From: Gallaecimonas pentaromativorans
GTDB taxonomy: Bacteria; Pseudomonadota; Gammaproteobacteria; Enterobacterales; Gallaecimonadaceae
Reading direction: 5' to 3'
DNA length: 64,000 nt
Assembly: GCF_003751625.1 (NCBI RefSeq)
Contig: NZ_RJUL01000001.1
Location: forward strand, 536,244-600,243
Shown: piece after piece, positions 37,015 to 45,982 of the stretch
Layout: the number at the start of each line of letters is the position of its first letter
Position numbering within the stretch: the first letter of the stretch is position 1
The notes under the pieces: generated by a model
What the model saw: the letters and a program-made list of their open reading frames with translations, nothing else
What the model was told of the DNA's origin: nothing
Database searches by the model: none
Made by a program: the position numbers and the translations under genes

Positions 37015-37463
37015 TAGTTGGCAGCGCAGTCGCGGCTGATAGTCGGGGAACCGTTGGACGCCGCCGGAGCTTGATAACTGACGGTACAAGTACTGTCTTC
37101 GTTGTAGGTAAAGGTGTAAGCCGCGCCGCTCACAGCAGGAGTCCAAGGCGAATCAATTTCGACGGCCTTGGCAATACCGTCGGCAGAAGCTGCAGGGTAG
37201 CCGTACACCAGAGCCACGGTGTCGTTACCGTTCACAGTGACGGTTTGTGAACTGTCGCCGGTATTGGTTTTGGAGGCGATCAGCGCCTTGGCATACACCA
37301 GTTGGCTGGCGCCTTTGAGGGAAGCCTCAACGCCGTGCGCAGCCGCTTCCTTGGCATCATCCTGCAAGTTGATGAACTTGGGTACGGCGGTGACGGCCAG
37401 GATCCCCAGGATGATGATCACCACCACCAGTTCGATAAGGGTAAAGCCCTGTTGTCGGTTCAT
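37014..37463 (-). CDS. mshA: MshA, major MSHA pilin
   Basis: The 149-residue prepilin has a short leader MNRQQG, then FTLIELVVVIIILGILAVTAVPKFINL, with Glu at +5. After the N-terminal helix it has AAAHGVEASLKGASQLVYAKAL, characteristic of MSHA pilins. Two C-terminal cysteines (CTVSYQAP ... RDCAAN) close the disulfide loop. The Shine-Dalgarno TGGAGTAA lies before the ATG. Only 36 bases separate it from mshB, so it has no large promoter region of its own. Confidence 0.95.
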   Translation of the reverse strand: MNRQQGFTLIELVVVIIILGILAVTAVPKFINLQDDAKEAAAHGVEASLKGASQLVYAKALIASKTNTGDSSQTVTVNGNDTVALVYGYPAASADGIAKAVEIDSPWTPAVSGAAYTFTYNEDSTCTVSYQAPAASNGSPTISRDCAAN

Positions 37464-37499
37464 AACGTATTACTCCATTTGCTTGTTGCGTATTGAGGC

Positions 37500-38075
37500 C
37501 TAATTGTTGTTGTACGTCATCACCTTGCCGGTGAGAGGCTGGTAGGTGAAGCTGTTGCCCACGCCGGCGGTGTTGTAGTCACCGGCCGCCGGAAGCGAAC
37601 TCTTGTTGAGGGTAGCGATAAGGTAGTAGACGCAGGTATCGCCGCCGCTGCCGCTTTGCAGCCGCACCAGATAGCGGTTGCTGCCGATGTTGCTGTCGCT
37701 GGTGGTGGCCCGTGGCGGGCTTTGCAGTATGGCGTCCAGCACCGCCAGGCAGGCGTCGCTGCTCATGCCGCTGGCATAGGCGCCGGCCAGCCCGACCGGA
37801 TAGCCGTTGGTGCCATCCACATAGATGGTCTCGTTATCCAGCGTTACCGAAGCGCCGGCCCCGTTGGCCGCGCCCTTGGGGCGCCCTTCCACTTCCCATT
37901 CGGCCCGCACCAGACCCACAGCACTGGCAAAGCCGCCGGCCACGCCTTCGACGGTGGCGTCTTGGGCATCATCGGTGACATCCAAAAAGCGCGGCAGCGC
38001 TACCGCCGCCAGCAGCCCTAGGATCACAATCACGATCACCAGCTCGATAAGTGAGAAACCCTGTTGCCCTTTCAC
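37500..38075 (-). CDS. mshB: MshB, MSHA pilin-like protein
   Basis: The 191-residue prepilin begins MKGQQG, then FSLIELVIVIVILGLLAAVALPRFLDV and DDAQDATVEGVAGGFASAVGLVRAEWEVEGRP. It is close in form to MshA but longer and with a different C-terminus that contains CLAVLDAILQSPP and DTCVYYLI. It lies just upstream of mshA and overlaps mshF by 4 bases. Confidence 0.92.
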   Translation of the reverse strand: MKGQQGFSLIELVIVIVILGLLAAVALPRFLDVTDDAQDATVEGVAGGFASAVGLVRAEWEVEGRPKGAANGAGASVTLDNETIYVDGTNGYPVGLAGAYASGMSSDACLAVLDAILQSPPRATTSDSNIGSNRYLVRLQSGSGGDTCVYYLIATLNKSSLPAAGDYNTAGVGNSFTYQPLTGKVMTYNNN

Positions 38076-38497
38076 TGCCCTTCTCCTTGTTTGAATGCTT
38101 CAACCCGGCCGCTATGGGGCCAGTAGTCAAAGCCCTCTTCCTCAACTGCAAAGCGGCAAAAATCGCCCTGCCAGCTTATCTGTACCTCGTCGCCGCCAAG
38201 GCTTGGCGGCAAACCAAAATCCTGCCAGAGCCCATCGCAAGGGGGCGCTGGCCAGCCATCTTCATTGATGGCAATGCTATGGCCCTGCCAGGTCACCGCC
38301 TGGCCCTTTTGTGCCATGGCCAGCACCCTGACTTGGTCCAGCTCCTTGATAAAGCTTTGCTGCGCCTGGCCCATCCAAGGGCCGGCCAGGGCTTTGTCAT
38401 CGGGGCTTAGGCTCAGCAAAGTGGCCACCAGTAGCAATACAACTACCAGCACCGCCAGCAGCCTTAATCGCCGCTGGTAGATAACCGCCGTTACCAC
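38072..38497 (-). CDS. mshF: MshF, MSHA biogenesis protein
   Basis: The 141-residue bitopic protein has an N-terminal membrane helix (about LRLLAVLVVVLLLVATLLSL) and a small periplasmic domain with two cysteines, matching MshF in size and place. The start is uncertain: GTG at 38497 lies 2 bases after the mshG stop and is preferred, while a GTG at 38536 would overlap mshG by 37 bases. The function of MshF is poorly understood. Confidence 0.8.
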   Translation of the reverse strand: MVTAVIYQRRLRLLAVLVVVLLLVATLLSLSPDDKALAGPWMGQAQQSFIKELDQVRVLAMAQKGQAVTWQGHSIAINEDGWPAPPCDGLWQDFGLPPSLGGDEVQISWQGDFCRFAVEEEGFDYWPHSGRVEAFKQGEGQ

Positions 38498-38499
38498 CC

Positions 38500-39711
38500 T
38501 CAGCTCTGGCCCTTGTAGGCGCGCATCAGGTCCCACATCGGCAGGAATACCCCCAGCGCCAGCAGCAGCACCAGAGCGGCCACAAACACAATCAAAATGG
38601 GCTCGATACGGGCCGTGAGGTTGGCCAGATCATAATCCACCTCCCGCTCGTAAAAACCGGCGGTTTCCAGCAGCATCTCGTCGATGTTACCGGTCTCTTC
38701 CCCCACTGCGAACATCTGCAGGATAAGGGGCGAGAACAACTGGCTCTGGCCGCCGCTTCTGAGCAGGCTTTCGCCGCCCTCGATACCCTGGCGCATGGCC
38801 AGGATTTTGTTCTTCATAAACTGGTTGTCGACGGCGTCGGCCACCAGGCTCAGCGCCTGGGGCAGCGGCACCCCGGCTTTGAGCATCATGCCGAGGCTGC
38901 GGGCAAAACGGGCCAGCAGCGCCCTGTTGATAAGCGAGCCAACAATGGGCAGCCGCAGCTTGCGGGTGTCCCAGAACAGGCGCCCCTTATCGGTTTGCAG
39001 CCAGCGCAGCCAGGCGGTCACCGCCGCGCCAATGGCCAGCAACAGCCACAGCCAGTAGTGTACGAAAAAGTCCGAGGTGGCCACCAGGATGCGGGTGGGC
39101 AGCGGCAGCTCGGCGTGGAAGCGTTTGAAAATTTCGGCAAACTGCGGGATCACCTTGAGGTTGACCACGGCGATGGCAATGGCGATGGCAATCACCACAA
39201 AGCTGGGGTAGCGCACCGCCGATTTAACCCGGCGCCGAGTTTCCTGCTCCTGGTTTAGATGGTCACAGAGCTGGGCAAAGGCCTCGTCCAGGCGGCCGGT
39301 GTTTTCCCCTACGTGGATCATGCTGACAAACAAGCTGGAAAACACCTTGGGGTGGCGGCTAAGGGCGGTTGAGAGGTTGCGCCCCGCTTCCAGTTGGGTG
39401 GCCACATCCGCCAGCACCTTGCGCAGCACCTTGGACGGGCTGGTTTCGGCCATGCCGGCCACGGCCCGCAAAATGGGAATGCCGGCCTTGGTTAACGAAT
39501 ACATCTGGCGGCACAGCATCAGCATGTCGTCCAGTTCTACCCGGCCTTCAAAGAGATTGAAGCGGATGGGCTGGCGAGCCGGGCGCAACGACTCGGCGCG
39601 GATGCGTCGGCCCAAGAGCTGCTCGAAAGCTGCCTCTTCAGAGCCCGCATCCACCAAGCCTTTGACCACCTGGCCGCGCTCATCCTTGCCGCGATAGTAG
39701 AACTGGCTCAA
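38500..39711 (-). CDS. mshG: MshG, inner-membrane platform protein (GspF/PilC family)
   Basis: The 403-residue protein has two GspF domains, each about 120 residues, with membrane helices near residues 167-190, 215-240 and 375-395. Family motifs include FEQLLGRRIRAESLRPARQ, YSLTKAGIPILRAV and the second-half MLKAGVPLPQALSLVADAVDNQ. It transmits ATPase motion to pilin assembly. ATGA overlap with mshE. Confidence 0.94.
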   Translation of the reverse strand: MSQFYYRGKDERGQVVKGLVDAGSEEAAFEQLLGRRIRAESLRPARQPIRFNLFEGRVELDDMLMLCRQMYSLTKAGIPILRAVAGMAETSPSKVLRKVLADVATQLEAGRNLSTALSRHPKVFSSLFVSMIHVGENTGRLDEAFAQLCDHLNQEQETRRRVKSAVRYPSFVVIAIAIAIAVVNLKVIPQFAEIFKRFHAELPLPTRILVATSDFFVHYWLWLLLAIGAAVTAWLRWLQTDKGRLFWDTRKLRLPIVGSLINRALLARFARSLGMMLKAGVPLPQALSLVADAVDNQFMKNKILAMRQGIEGGESLLRSGGQSQLFSPLILQMFAVGEETGNIDEMLLETAGFYEREVDYDLANLTARIEPILIVFVAALVLLLALGVFLPMWDLMRAYKGQS

Positions 39712-41426
39712 GCCTCAACCTCCGCGCTGTCCCAGAGTTTGAGCACTTCCTCGGCCGAGGTGACCCCTTGGCGAGCGTAATCAAGAGCCATCTGCACCAG
39801 GGGCCGGTACAGGGGGTGGCGATGGGCCGCCAGGGTAAAGGCCTGAGGGTCTTGGCTGCGCATGGCTTCGTTCATGGCGCCGTCCAGCTCCAACAGCTCA
39901 AAGACGCCAATCCGGCCCCGGTAACCGGTGTGATTGCAGGCCTGGCAGCCGTGGGGTGCCTTGAAGCCGGTTTCATCCAGCGGCCCTTGATTGAGCTGTT
40001 CGAGCAGCAGCTTGTCTTTGGGGTCCAGCGGCTGGGGCCGGGCGCATTTGCTGCAAAGGCGCCGCACCAGGCGCTGGGCTATCACCGCCCGCAAGGCGCT
40101 GGCCACCAGGTAGCCCTGGGCGCCCATGTCGATAAGGCGCAGCGCGCAAGTCACCGCGTCGTTGGTGTGCAGGGTTGAGAGCACCAAGTGGCCGGTGATG
40201 GCGCCGCGCAGGCCGATTTCCACCGTTTCTTCGTCCCGCATCTCGCCCACCATCAGGATATCGGGGTCGTGACGCAAGGTGGTGCGCAGCACCTGGGAGA
40301 AATTCAAACCAATCTTCTGGTTGACCTGCACCTGGTTGATGCGCGGCAGCCGGTATTCCACCGGATCTTCAACGGTGATGATTTTCTTGGACGCCTCGTT
40401 CAGCTCGGCCAGGGCGCCATAGAGGGTGGTGGTTTTCCCCGAGCCGGTAGGGCCGGTAACCAGCACCATGCCGTGGGGGCGCTTGAGGTTGCGGCGAAAA
40501 TGGGCCACCAAATCGGCTGGCATGCCGGTTTGTTCCAGGGTCAGCAAGCCTGCCGACTGGTCCAACAAACGCATTACCACCGCTTCGCCGTACTGCACCG
40601 GCATGGTGGATACCCGCACGTCGATGCTGTGGCCGCGGATCTGCATATGAAAGCGCCCATCCTGGGGCAGGCGCCGCTCGGAGATATCCAGCTCCGCCAT
40701 CAGTTTCAGGCGCAGCACCAGGGCACTGGCTACCCGCGCTTCCTTGAGCACGTTTTCCTGCAGCACCCCGTCGATACGCTGGCGAATGCGCAGCTGGTGC
40801 TGCTCGGGCTCGATATGAATATCCGAGGCCCGCATCTGCACCGCGTCTTCAAACAACGATTGCAACAGCCGCGCCACGGTGGCGCCGCCTTCACCGTCTT
40901 CCCGGGCCAGGGTGCCAAAGTCAAAATCGGCAGTCTGCTGGTGCTCTTCTTCGAGCTGCGAGGCAAAGCTGGCGATTTCCTGGGTGCGCCGGTAAAGCCC
41001 GTCAAAGGCGTTTAGCAGCTGCGCTTCTTCTACCACCGCCAGGCGCAGCTCGCGGGGCGCCAGGCGCTCTTCCAGGGCGTCCAGCGCTTGTAAGTCAGCG
41101 GGGTCTGACATGCCAATCAGCACGCTGTCTTCGTCCACTTCCAGCACCAGGGCCCGGTAACGACGGGCCAGCACTTCGGGAATCAGCTTGGCAAGGCTGG
41201 GGTCGAGGCGTCTCTCGGCAATGTCCAGATAAGGGATCTTCAGCTGATGAGACAAAAAGCTCAGCAGCTGCTGCTCGCTCAAATAACCAAGCTCCACCAA
41301 GGCGCGGCCCAATTTGCGGCCAAGGCGATGCTGGCTGGCCAGCGCCTGCTGCAGCTGCGCTTCGGTGATGATGCCTTCGGCAACCAGCAGGTCGCCCAGG
41401 CGGGTTTTCAGTCGTGGTTGGCTCAT
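39708..41426 (-). CDS. mshE: MshE, MSHA pilus extension ATPase with c-di-GMP-binding N-terminus
   Basis: The 572-residue GspE-family ATPase has Walker A GPTGSGKT (325-332), Asp box ITVEDPVEYRLP, Walker B ILMVGEMRDEET, His box HLVLSTLHTNDA and a Zn-binding tetracysteine (Cys458, Cys461, Cys494, Cys497). The N-terminus carries two tandem 24-residue MshEN motifs, Arg9-Gln32 and Lys38-Gln61 (RLGDLL... and KLGRAL...), the known c-di-GMP-binding module that activates pilus extension. The gene overlaps mshN and mshG by 4 bases each. Confidence 0.96.
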   Translation of the reverse strand: MSQPRLKTRLGDLLVAEGIITEAQLQQALASQHRLGRKLGRALVELGYLSEQQLLSFLSHQLKIPYLDIAERRLDPSLAKLIPEVLARRYRALVLEVDEDSVLIGMSDPADLQALDALEERLAPRELRLAVVEEAQLLNAFDGLYRRTQEIASFASQLEEEHQQTADFDFGTLAREDGEGGATVARLLQSLFEDAVQMRASDIHIEPEQHQLRIRQRIDGVLQENVLKEARVASALVLRLKLMAELDISERRLPQDGRFHMQIRGHSIDVRVSTMPVQYGEAVVMRLLDQSAGLLTLEQTGMPADLVAHFRRNLKRPHGMVLVTGPTGSGKTTTLYGALAELNEASKKIITVEDPVEYRLPRINQVQVNQKIGLNFSQVLRTTLRHDPDILMVGEMRDEETVEIGLRGAITGHLVLSTLHTNDAVTCALRLIDMGAQGYLVASALRAVIAQRLVRRLCSKCARPQPLDPKDKLLLEQLNQGPLDETGFKAPHGCQACNHTGYRGRIGVFELLELDGAMNEAMRSQDPQAFTLAAHRHPLYRPLVQMALDYARQGVTSAEEVLKLWDSAEVEA

Positions 41427-42526
41427 GGTGTCTGTTCCAGTGCCTGCCAGCGGGCGCGGGCATACTGGCGCGCCTCATCGGACAGGGACGCGGCGTCCAG
41501 CGCCTTTTGGTAGGCCGCTGCCGCTTGGCTTGATTGGTGCAGGCCTTCAAGGGTGAGGCCAAGGGCTACCCACAAGCGGCCGTCATTGGGGTAGTGATTG
41601 GCAAGTTCCCGGTACTGGGCGGCGGCGGCGGTTAAATCGCCACTCAAACGGGCCAGTTCGGCTTTGAGTTGCAGGCCACTGCGGCTGGTTGGCGGCATCA
41701 TCTGCAACTGCTGGTAGGCCTGCTTGATATCGCCTTTTTGCACCAGCACCCGGGTCAAAGCCAGGCTGACCTCGGCGTCGCTGTCACTGAGCGGCAGCAA
41801 GGTGGCGATGGCGTCATCCAAACGGCCCTGCTGCTGATACAGACTGGCCAGGGCCAGGCGGCTCGGCTGGTGCTGGCTATCTGCAGCCAGGGCCGCTTTC
41901 CAATCACCCTCGGCTTCCAGCAGCTGTTGCTGCTGCCAGGCCAGCAGAGCGCTTTGGTACAGGCGCTGAGCCTGCTGGGCCGGGCTTAGCAGCTCGCGCT
42001 GCACTCTCGCCGCAGCAGGTTTGGCGGTAGCAGCCTTGGCAGGAGCCGCTGTCACAGGGGCTGCGGCTTTAACGGCAAAGGCCTTGGCGGGCAAGGGCCC
42101 GGCTTTGGGCGCGGCGGGCAGCGCTTTTACCTCTGTGACCGGCGCGCTAGCCGCTGCCTTGGGCTCAATAGCAGGCGCCGGTTTCAGCTCGGCTTTGGGC
42201 GCCGCTGGCTGGGGTTGAACATCAGCTTGGGGCGCCGCCTCGCGGGCCGTTATCTCGGGCTTGGAGGCGGCCGTCTCTACAGGCGCCGGGCTTTGCGGCG
42301 CCTTGGCGCTGGCCAGCAGCAGCGGCGCCGAGGGCAGCAACGTGGCTTGGTTGGTGCCGATATCGCCCCGGTACCACCAGCCGCCAGCCGCCATGGCAAG
42401 GGCGGCCGGCACTGCCAGCAGCCAGGGCCAACGGGCTTTTTTAGCAGCCTCAAAACGGGGCTGGGGCCCGGCTTGGGCGGCGCCTCTTTTGTCGAGATCC
42501 TTGAGCATCTGGTTCAGTACGCTCAT
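41423..42526 (-). CDS. mshN: MshN, TPR-containing MSHA biogenesis protein
   Basis: The 367-residue protein begins MSVLNQMLKDLDKRG, a short cytoplasmic peptide typical of MshN/GspB-like proteins. A membrane helix (about residues 33-50), an Ala/Pro/Lys-rich linker of about 110 residues, and TPR repeats in the C-terminal half follow. It probably helps to assemble the MshL secretin with MshM. The ATG at 42526 overlaps the mshM TGA (ATGA); the longer frame to 42592 is inside mshM. Confidence 0.9.
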   Translation of the reverse strand: MSVLNQMLKDLDKRGAAQAGPQPRFEAAKKARWPWLLAVPAALAMAAGGWWYRGDIGTNQATLLPSAPLLLASAKAPQSPAPVETAASKPEITAREAAPQADVQPQPAAPKAELKPAPAIEPKAAASAPVTEVKALPAAPKAGPLPAKAFAVKAAAPVTAAPAKAATAKPAAARVQRELLSPAQQAQRLYQSALLAWQQQQLLEAEGDWKAALAADSQHQPSRLALASLYQQQGRLDDAIATLLPLSDSDAEVSLALTRVLVQKGDIKQAYQQLQMMPPTSRSGLQLKAELARLSGDLTAAAAQYRELANHYPNDGRLWVALGLTLEGLHQSSQAAAAYQKALDAASLSDEARQYARARWQALEQTP

Positions 42527-43353
42527 AACAAGGCTCCTGCCGCCCGGTAGCAGCTTTCGGTGTCGCGAATAGCCAGGCGCATCTGCCGCCAACCGGCCTG
42601 TTTAAGGCCCTTGCCAAAGGCCAGCAACAGCGCCTTGTGGCAAAGGATATTGACCAGCCTCGGAATGCCCCTTGAAGCTCGGTACAGCGCCCACAGCGCA
42701 GCGCCGCTAAACAGCATCTTGCCACTACCGGCGCAGCGCAGCCGGTGGCCAACGTAGTAGCGCAGCTCCTGGCGGTTCATGGCCCTTAGCCGGTAATGAA
42801 AGCTCACCCGCTGAGCCAGTTGGCGAAGGTGATGCTGGCGCAATCTGGCGTCCAGCTCCGGCTGGCCAAGCAGCACTACCTGCAGCAATTTACGCGACTC
42901 GGTTTCGAGGTTGGTCAACAGCCGCAGCGCTTCGAGGGTTTCATCCGGCAGGGCCTGGGCCTCGTCGATAATCACCACCGGCGACCGGCCATTGGCGGCC
43001 AGGCCAATCAGTTGGCGCTGCAACAGGTGGCCAAGCTGCTGCTGGTCGATATTGCCGGTCTGTTTAAGCCCCAGCTCCATGGCCAGCGCCCAGCGCAGCT
43101 CGCCTGGGCTGAGGTCCGGGTTGGGCAGGTATGCCAGGGTAAACGGCGCCGCCAGTTCCGAGAGCAGGCGGCGGCACAGCAGGGTTTTGCCGGTGCCCAC
43201 TTCGCCGGTCACCTTGATAAAACCTTCACCGTCGGCCAGCGCCAGCTTGAGCACATCCAGCGCCTCTGCATGCATGGGCAGATCGCAATAGAACGCCGTG
43301 CTGGGGCTTAGCCCAAACGGCTTATCGCTGAGGCCGAAGTGCTGCAAATACAT
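42523..43353 (-). CDS. mshM: MshM, ExeA-like AAA ATPase
   Basis: The 276-residue ATPase has Walker A GEVGTGKT and Walker B SPVVIIDEAQALP, followed by sensor regions of the ExeA/MshM group (LLTNLETESRKLLQVVLLGQPEL). In relatives these proteins act on peptidoglycan-linked secretin assembly. The ATG at 43353 (MYLQHFGLSDKPFGLSPST) shares a base with the mshL stop (TGATG); a start 7 codons earlier is possible but overlaps mshL further. Confidence 0.92.
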   Translation of the reverse strand: MYLQHFGLSDKPFGLSPSTAFYCDLPMHAEALDVLKLALADGEGFIKVTGEVGTGKTLLCRRLLSELAAPFTLAYLPNPDLSPGELRWALAMELGLKQTGNIDQQQLGHLLQRQLIGLAANGRSPVVIIDEAQALPDETLEALRLLTNLETESRKLLQVVLLGQPELDARLRQHHLRQLAQRVSFHYRLRAMNRQELRYYVGHRLRCAGSGKMLFSGAALWALYRASRGIPRLVNILCHKALLLAFGKGLKQAGWRQMRLAIRDTESCYRAAGALL

Positions 43354-45020
43354 CAACGGGCCTTGGGATACCATTTATCCAGCAGCTCGCGGGACCTGTC
43401 CAACTGCGGCGCCCAGTCCTGGCTGCCTTCAATGACCACCGGTTTCAGCAAAATCACCAGCTCGGTTTTCTCTTTGACGTCGCGGCGGCTGGTAAAGAGC
43501 TGGCCCAGCCAGGGAATGTCTCCGAGCAGCGGGGTTTTGGAGACCTGCTGGCGATTATTGGTGCGCATCAGGCCACCAATCACCACCACATCGCCACTCT
43601 TGGCCCGCACTATGGTGTCGGACTCGCGGATATCGCTATGGGCCAGCGGCAGTACCGTCGGCTCGGTGCTGCCGGAAAGCGACAGGGTTTTAATTTGCTC
43701 TGAGACATCAGTAACCGAGGGGTGCACGTGCAGCAACACATGGCCATCGGCGGAGATCTGCGGGGTCACATCCAGGGCGATACCCGAGAAGAACGGCGTT
43801 AACTGGATACCGTTACTGATGGTGTTGGTGCTGGTGCCGCTGTTGGTGAGCTGGGACTGCACGTCGGTGACGAAATACTCGTCGCTGCCCACCTTGATCA
43901 CCGCTTTTTGGTTATTGGTGGCGGTAACACGCGGACTGGACAGCACCTGGGTGTCGCCCTGGGTATCTAAGAGATTAATAACGGCGCCAAAGTCGCCTTT
44001 GCTGAAGGTAACCGCCGTTACCCCGCCTAAGGCAGCAGACAAGGCGTTGGACGGCGTGACCCCGGAGGTGGTGAGGTTGAACTGGTTGCGGCCGGTGGCG
44101 TCCTCGAAGGCCCGTTGCCAATTGATGCCCTGTTGGTAATCGTTGTTGAGGGTGACTTCAATGATCTTGGCCTCAAGCACCACCTGGCGCTGCAGGTGAT
44201 CCTGAGTCTGGGTGAGAAAATCCTTCACGTTTCGCAGCTCGTCCGGGTAGGCCCGCACCGTAACCAGACCGGCTAATGGGTCCACCGCCACCATGCGGCC
44301 ATCACCCTTGCCAACCATGGCGTTGAGCACTTTCTCGAGCTGGTCCCACAGGTCCGCTTCGGAGCGGGACTCAAGGCGGGTGCCAGAGGTCATCTCGCTG
44401 CTGTTGTTATTGAGCGAGCCGTTGCCATTGCCGTTGTTGTTGTTATCAAAGCCGTTGTTATTGTTGGCATAGTTGCCGTTGTTGTTGCGATTGCTTTCGG
44501 TCAACTGCCCGGAGGTAATGGAGGTGCGCGACAACCCCTTGCGGCTCATCAGCAGGTAGTTGACGGCCAAGGTCTCGGTGCGCAGCCCGGCCGGGTATAC
44601 CCGTACCAGGTTGCCTTGGCGGCGAATGTCATAGCCGTAGAGATCTTCGAGCACCGAGAATACGTCGGCCAGGGTGACATTATGCAGATCCAACGTCACC
44701 TTGCCGGTTACCCCCGGATGCAGGGCCAGCGAATAAGGGGTGCCCTTGACCAGCCCCGCCAGCAGGTCCCGTACGTCGGTGTCCTTGGCCGAAACATTAA
44801 TGCGCTGCTCCGGCATCGGCGGCGGCGCCACCAGCCCGGAAAGCAGTTCCCGCTCCAGGGCCGCCGGCGGTTTTGGCGCCGCCGGTTTGGCCGCCGCTGG
44901 CAACTGACTTTTGACATCGGCAACGCCACGGTTGGCATTGCGCTGCGACGGGCTCTGGCAGGCAACCAGCAGGGCTGCCATCAGCAAGGTCACAGATTGG
45001 GTGGTTAACCGTCTTAGCAT
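43353..45020 (-). CDS. mshL: MshL, MSHA outer-membrane secretin
   Basis: The 555-residue protein is a lipoprotein secretin: signal MLRRLTTQSVTLLMAALLVAC with Cys21 in the lipobox LLVAC. It has an STN/N0-like domain (about 75-150), N1 region (about 220-275), and the secretin beta-barrel domain (about 300-540) with VLSSPRVTATNNQKAVIKVGSDEYFVT and the GGLMRT signature. Residues 177-207 form an Asn/Gly-rich insert, unusual within N-domain linker. It forms the pore through which the MSHA pilus exits. Confidence 0.95.
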   Translation of the reverse strand: MLRRLTTQSVTLLMAALLVACQSPSQRNANRGVADVKSQLPAAAKPAAPKPPAALERELLSGLVAPPPMPEQRINVSAKDTDVRDLLAGLVKGTPYSLALHPGVTGKVTLDLHNVTLADVFSVLEDLYGYDIRRQGNLVRVYPAGLRTETLAVNYLLMSRKGLSRTSITSGQLTESNRNNNGNYANNNNGFDNNNNGNGNGSLNNNSSEMTSGTRLESRSEADLWDQLEKVLNAMVGKGDGRMVAVDPLAGLVTVRAYPDELRNVKDFLTQTQDHLQRQVVLEAKIIEVTLNNDYQQGINWQRAFEDATGRNQFNLTTSGVTPSNALSAALGGVTAVTFSKGDFGAVINLLDTQGDTQVLSSPRVTATNNQKAVIKVGSDEYFVTDVQSQLTNSGTSTNTISNGIQLTPFFSGIALDVTPQISADGHVLLHVHPSVTDVSEQIKTLSLSGSTEPTVLPLAHSDIRESDTIVRAKSGDVVVIGGLMRTNNRQQVSKTPLLGDIPWLGQLFTSRRDVKEKTELVILLKPVVIEGSQDWAPQLDRSRELLDKWYPKAR

Positions 45021-45027
45021 GGGTTCC

Positions 45028-45360
45028 TCAATGTCCTGTCGGGTTTACCGCTGTCACGGCGTTATCGTCGAACAGCTTGAGCAGCTCTCGACGGCTGCCG
45101 CTGACCAGCGACACCTGATTCTTGTCAATATGGCTGAGGGTCCAGCCCTGCACCTTGTCCCCAATGGCCAGCACCTGGCCATTGATGATGGCCCGCGCCG
45201 GGCGCGTCTGCAGCACCGCCGACAGCACCAGCGGCGCCTGGGGTTGGCGGCTGGCCTGGCCATGGTTGCCCGGCGGCCGGGTGGGGTCTTTTAGCGCCTC
45301 GGCCTCGGCCCCGGCACTAAGCGCCAAGATAATGAGGACTGGTGCCCAGGGTGTAGACAT
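45028..45360 (-). CDS. mshK: MshK, periplasmic MSHA biogenesis protein
   Basis: The 110-residue protein has a signal peptide (MSTPWAPVLIILALSAGAEA) and then EALKDPTRPPGN, the DPTRPP motif being typical of MshK/PilP-like proteins. The C-terminal SHIDKNQVSLVSGSRRELLKLF fits an HR-domain-like fold. The gene overlaps the mshJ end by 44 bases in another frame. This start is preferred because it supplies the complete signal peptide. Confidence 0.88.
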   Translation of the reverse strand: MSTPWAPVLIILALSAGAEAEALKDPTRPPGNHGQASRQPQAPLVLSAVLQTRPARAIINGQVLAIGDKVQGWTLSHIDKNQVSLVSGSRRELLKLFDDNAVTAVNPTGH

Positions 45361-45982
45361 GGATCTGGATCTCTGCGTCAGGGTAATGGTCTTGTTTGAA
45401 GTCCAGGCTCTGCCAGTAAAAATGCCAGGGCAGTTTCTCGACTTCCTTCAAAAAGGTCAGGGTGGGCAGGTAACCGCCCTTTAAAGTCAGGCTCAGGCCA
45501 TGGCGATAAAGCTGGCCCTCGGCTGGCGCCTTATCATCGGCGCCCTTGGCCTTGTCTTTTGCTTCGCCCAGGCTCAGCGGCTGTGGGGGCAGGCTTTGCA
45601 GCTTCACCAGTTGCAGGTCGCCGGTGCCCGACAGCAGCGCTTGCAGTAAAGACGCCATCGCCTCGGGCGGCACCAGAGACTGGGTGCGCTCGGCAATGGT
45701 GGCATCTAGCCCTTTACGCTCGGCGATCAGCTGCTCGATGTCCTGGCGCAGCTTGGCGTTGGGGTCTTGGGAGAGGCGCGCGTCCAGCACCGCTATCTGG
45801 CTTTGGGTCAGGTTAAGGGTGCTGCGCTGCTGGGTAATGGCCCTTTTAAGAGCGCTGTTTTCACTCAACAGCGGCTGCAACCAGCTAAGGCCGAGGATGC
45901 CCAGCAGCAACACCCAGCCAGCCACCATCACCAGCACTTTTTCGCGAAGCGCCAGGGCCGAGAACCATTCAAGGAGCTTCAT
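45317..45982 (-). CDS. mshJ: MshJ, PilO-like inner-membrane protein
   Basis: The 221-residue protein has a cytoplasmic start, one membrane helix (about residues 14-33), a coiled coil (about 36-100) and a ferredoxin-like C-terminal domain (GLSLTLKGGYLPTLTFLKEVEKLPWHFYWQSLDF). This is the PilO/GspM architecture of alignment-complex proteins. The ATG at 45982 overlaps mshI2 by 14 bases; a longer start at 46084 lies in mshI2 and is rejected. Confidence 0.9.
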   Translation of the reverse strand: MKLLEWFSALALREKVLVMVAGWVLLLGILGLSWLQPLLSENSALKRAITQQRSTLNLTQSQIAVLDARLSQDPNAKLRQDIEQLIAERKGLDATIAERTQSLVPPEAMASLLQALLSGTGDLQLVKLQSLPPQPLSLGEAKDKAKGADDKAPAEGQLYRHGLSLTLKGGYLPTLTFLKEVEKLPWHFYWQSLDFKQDHYPDAEIQIHVYTLGTSPHYLGA

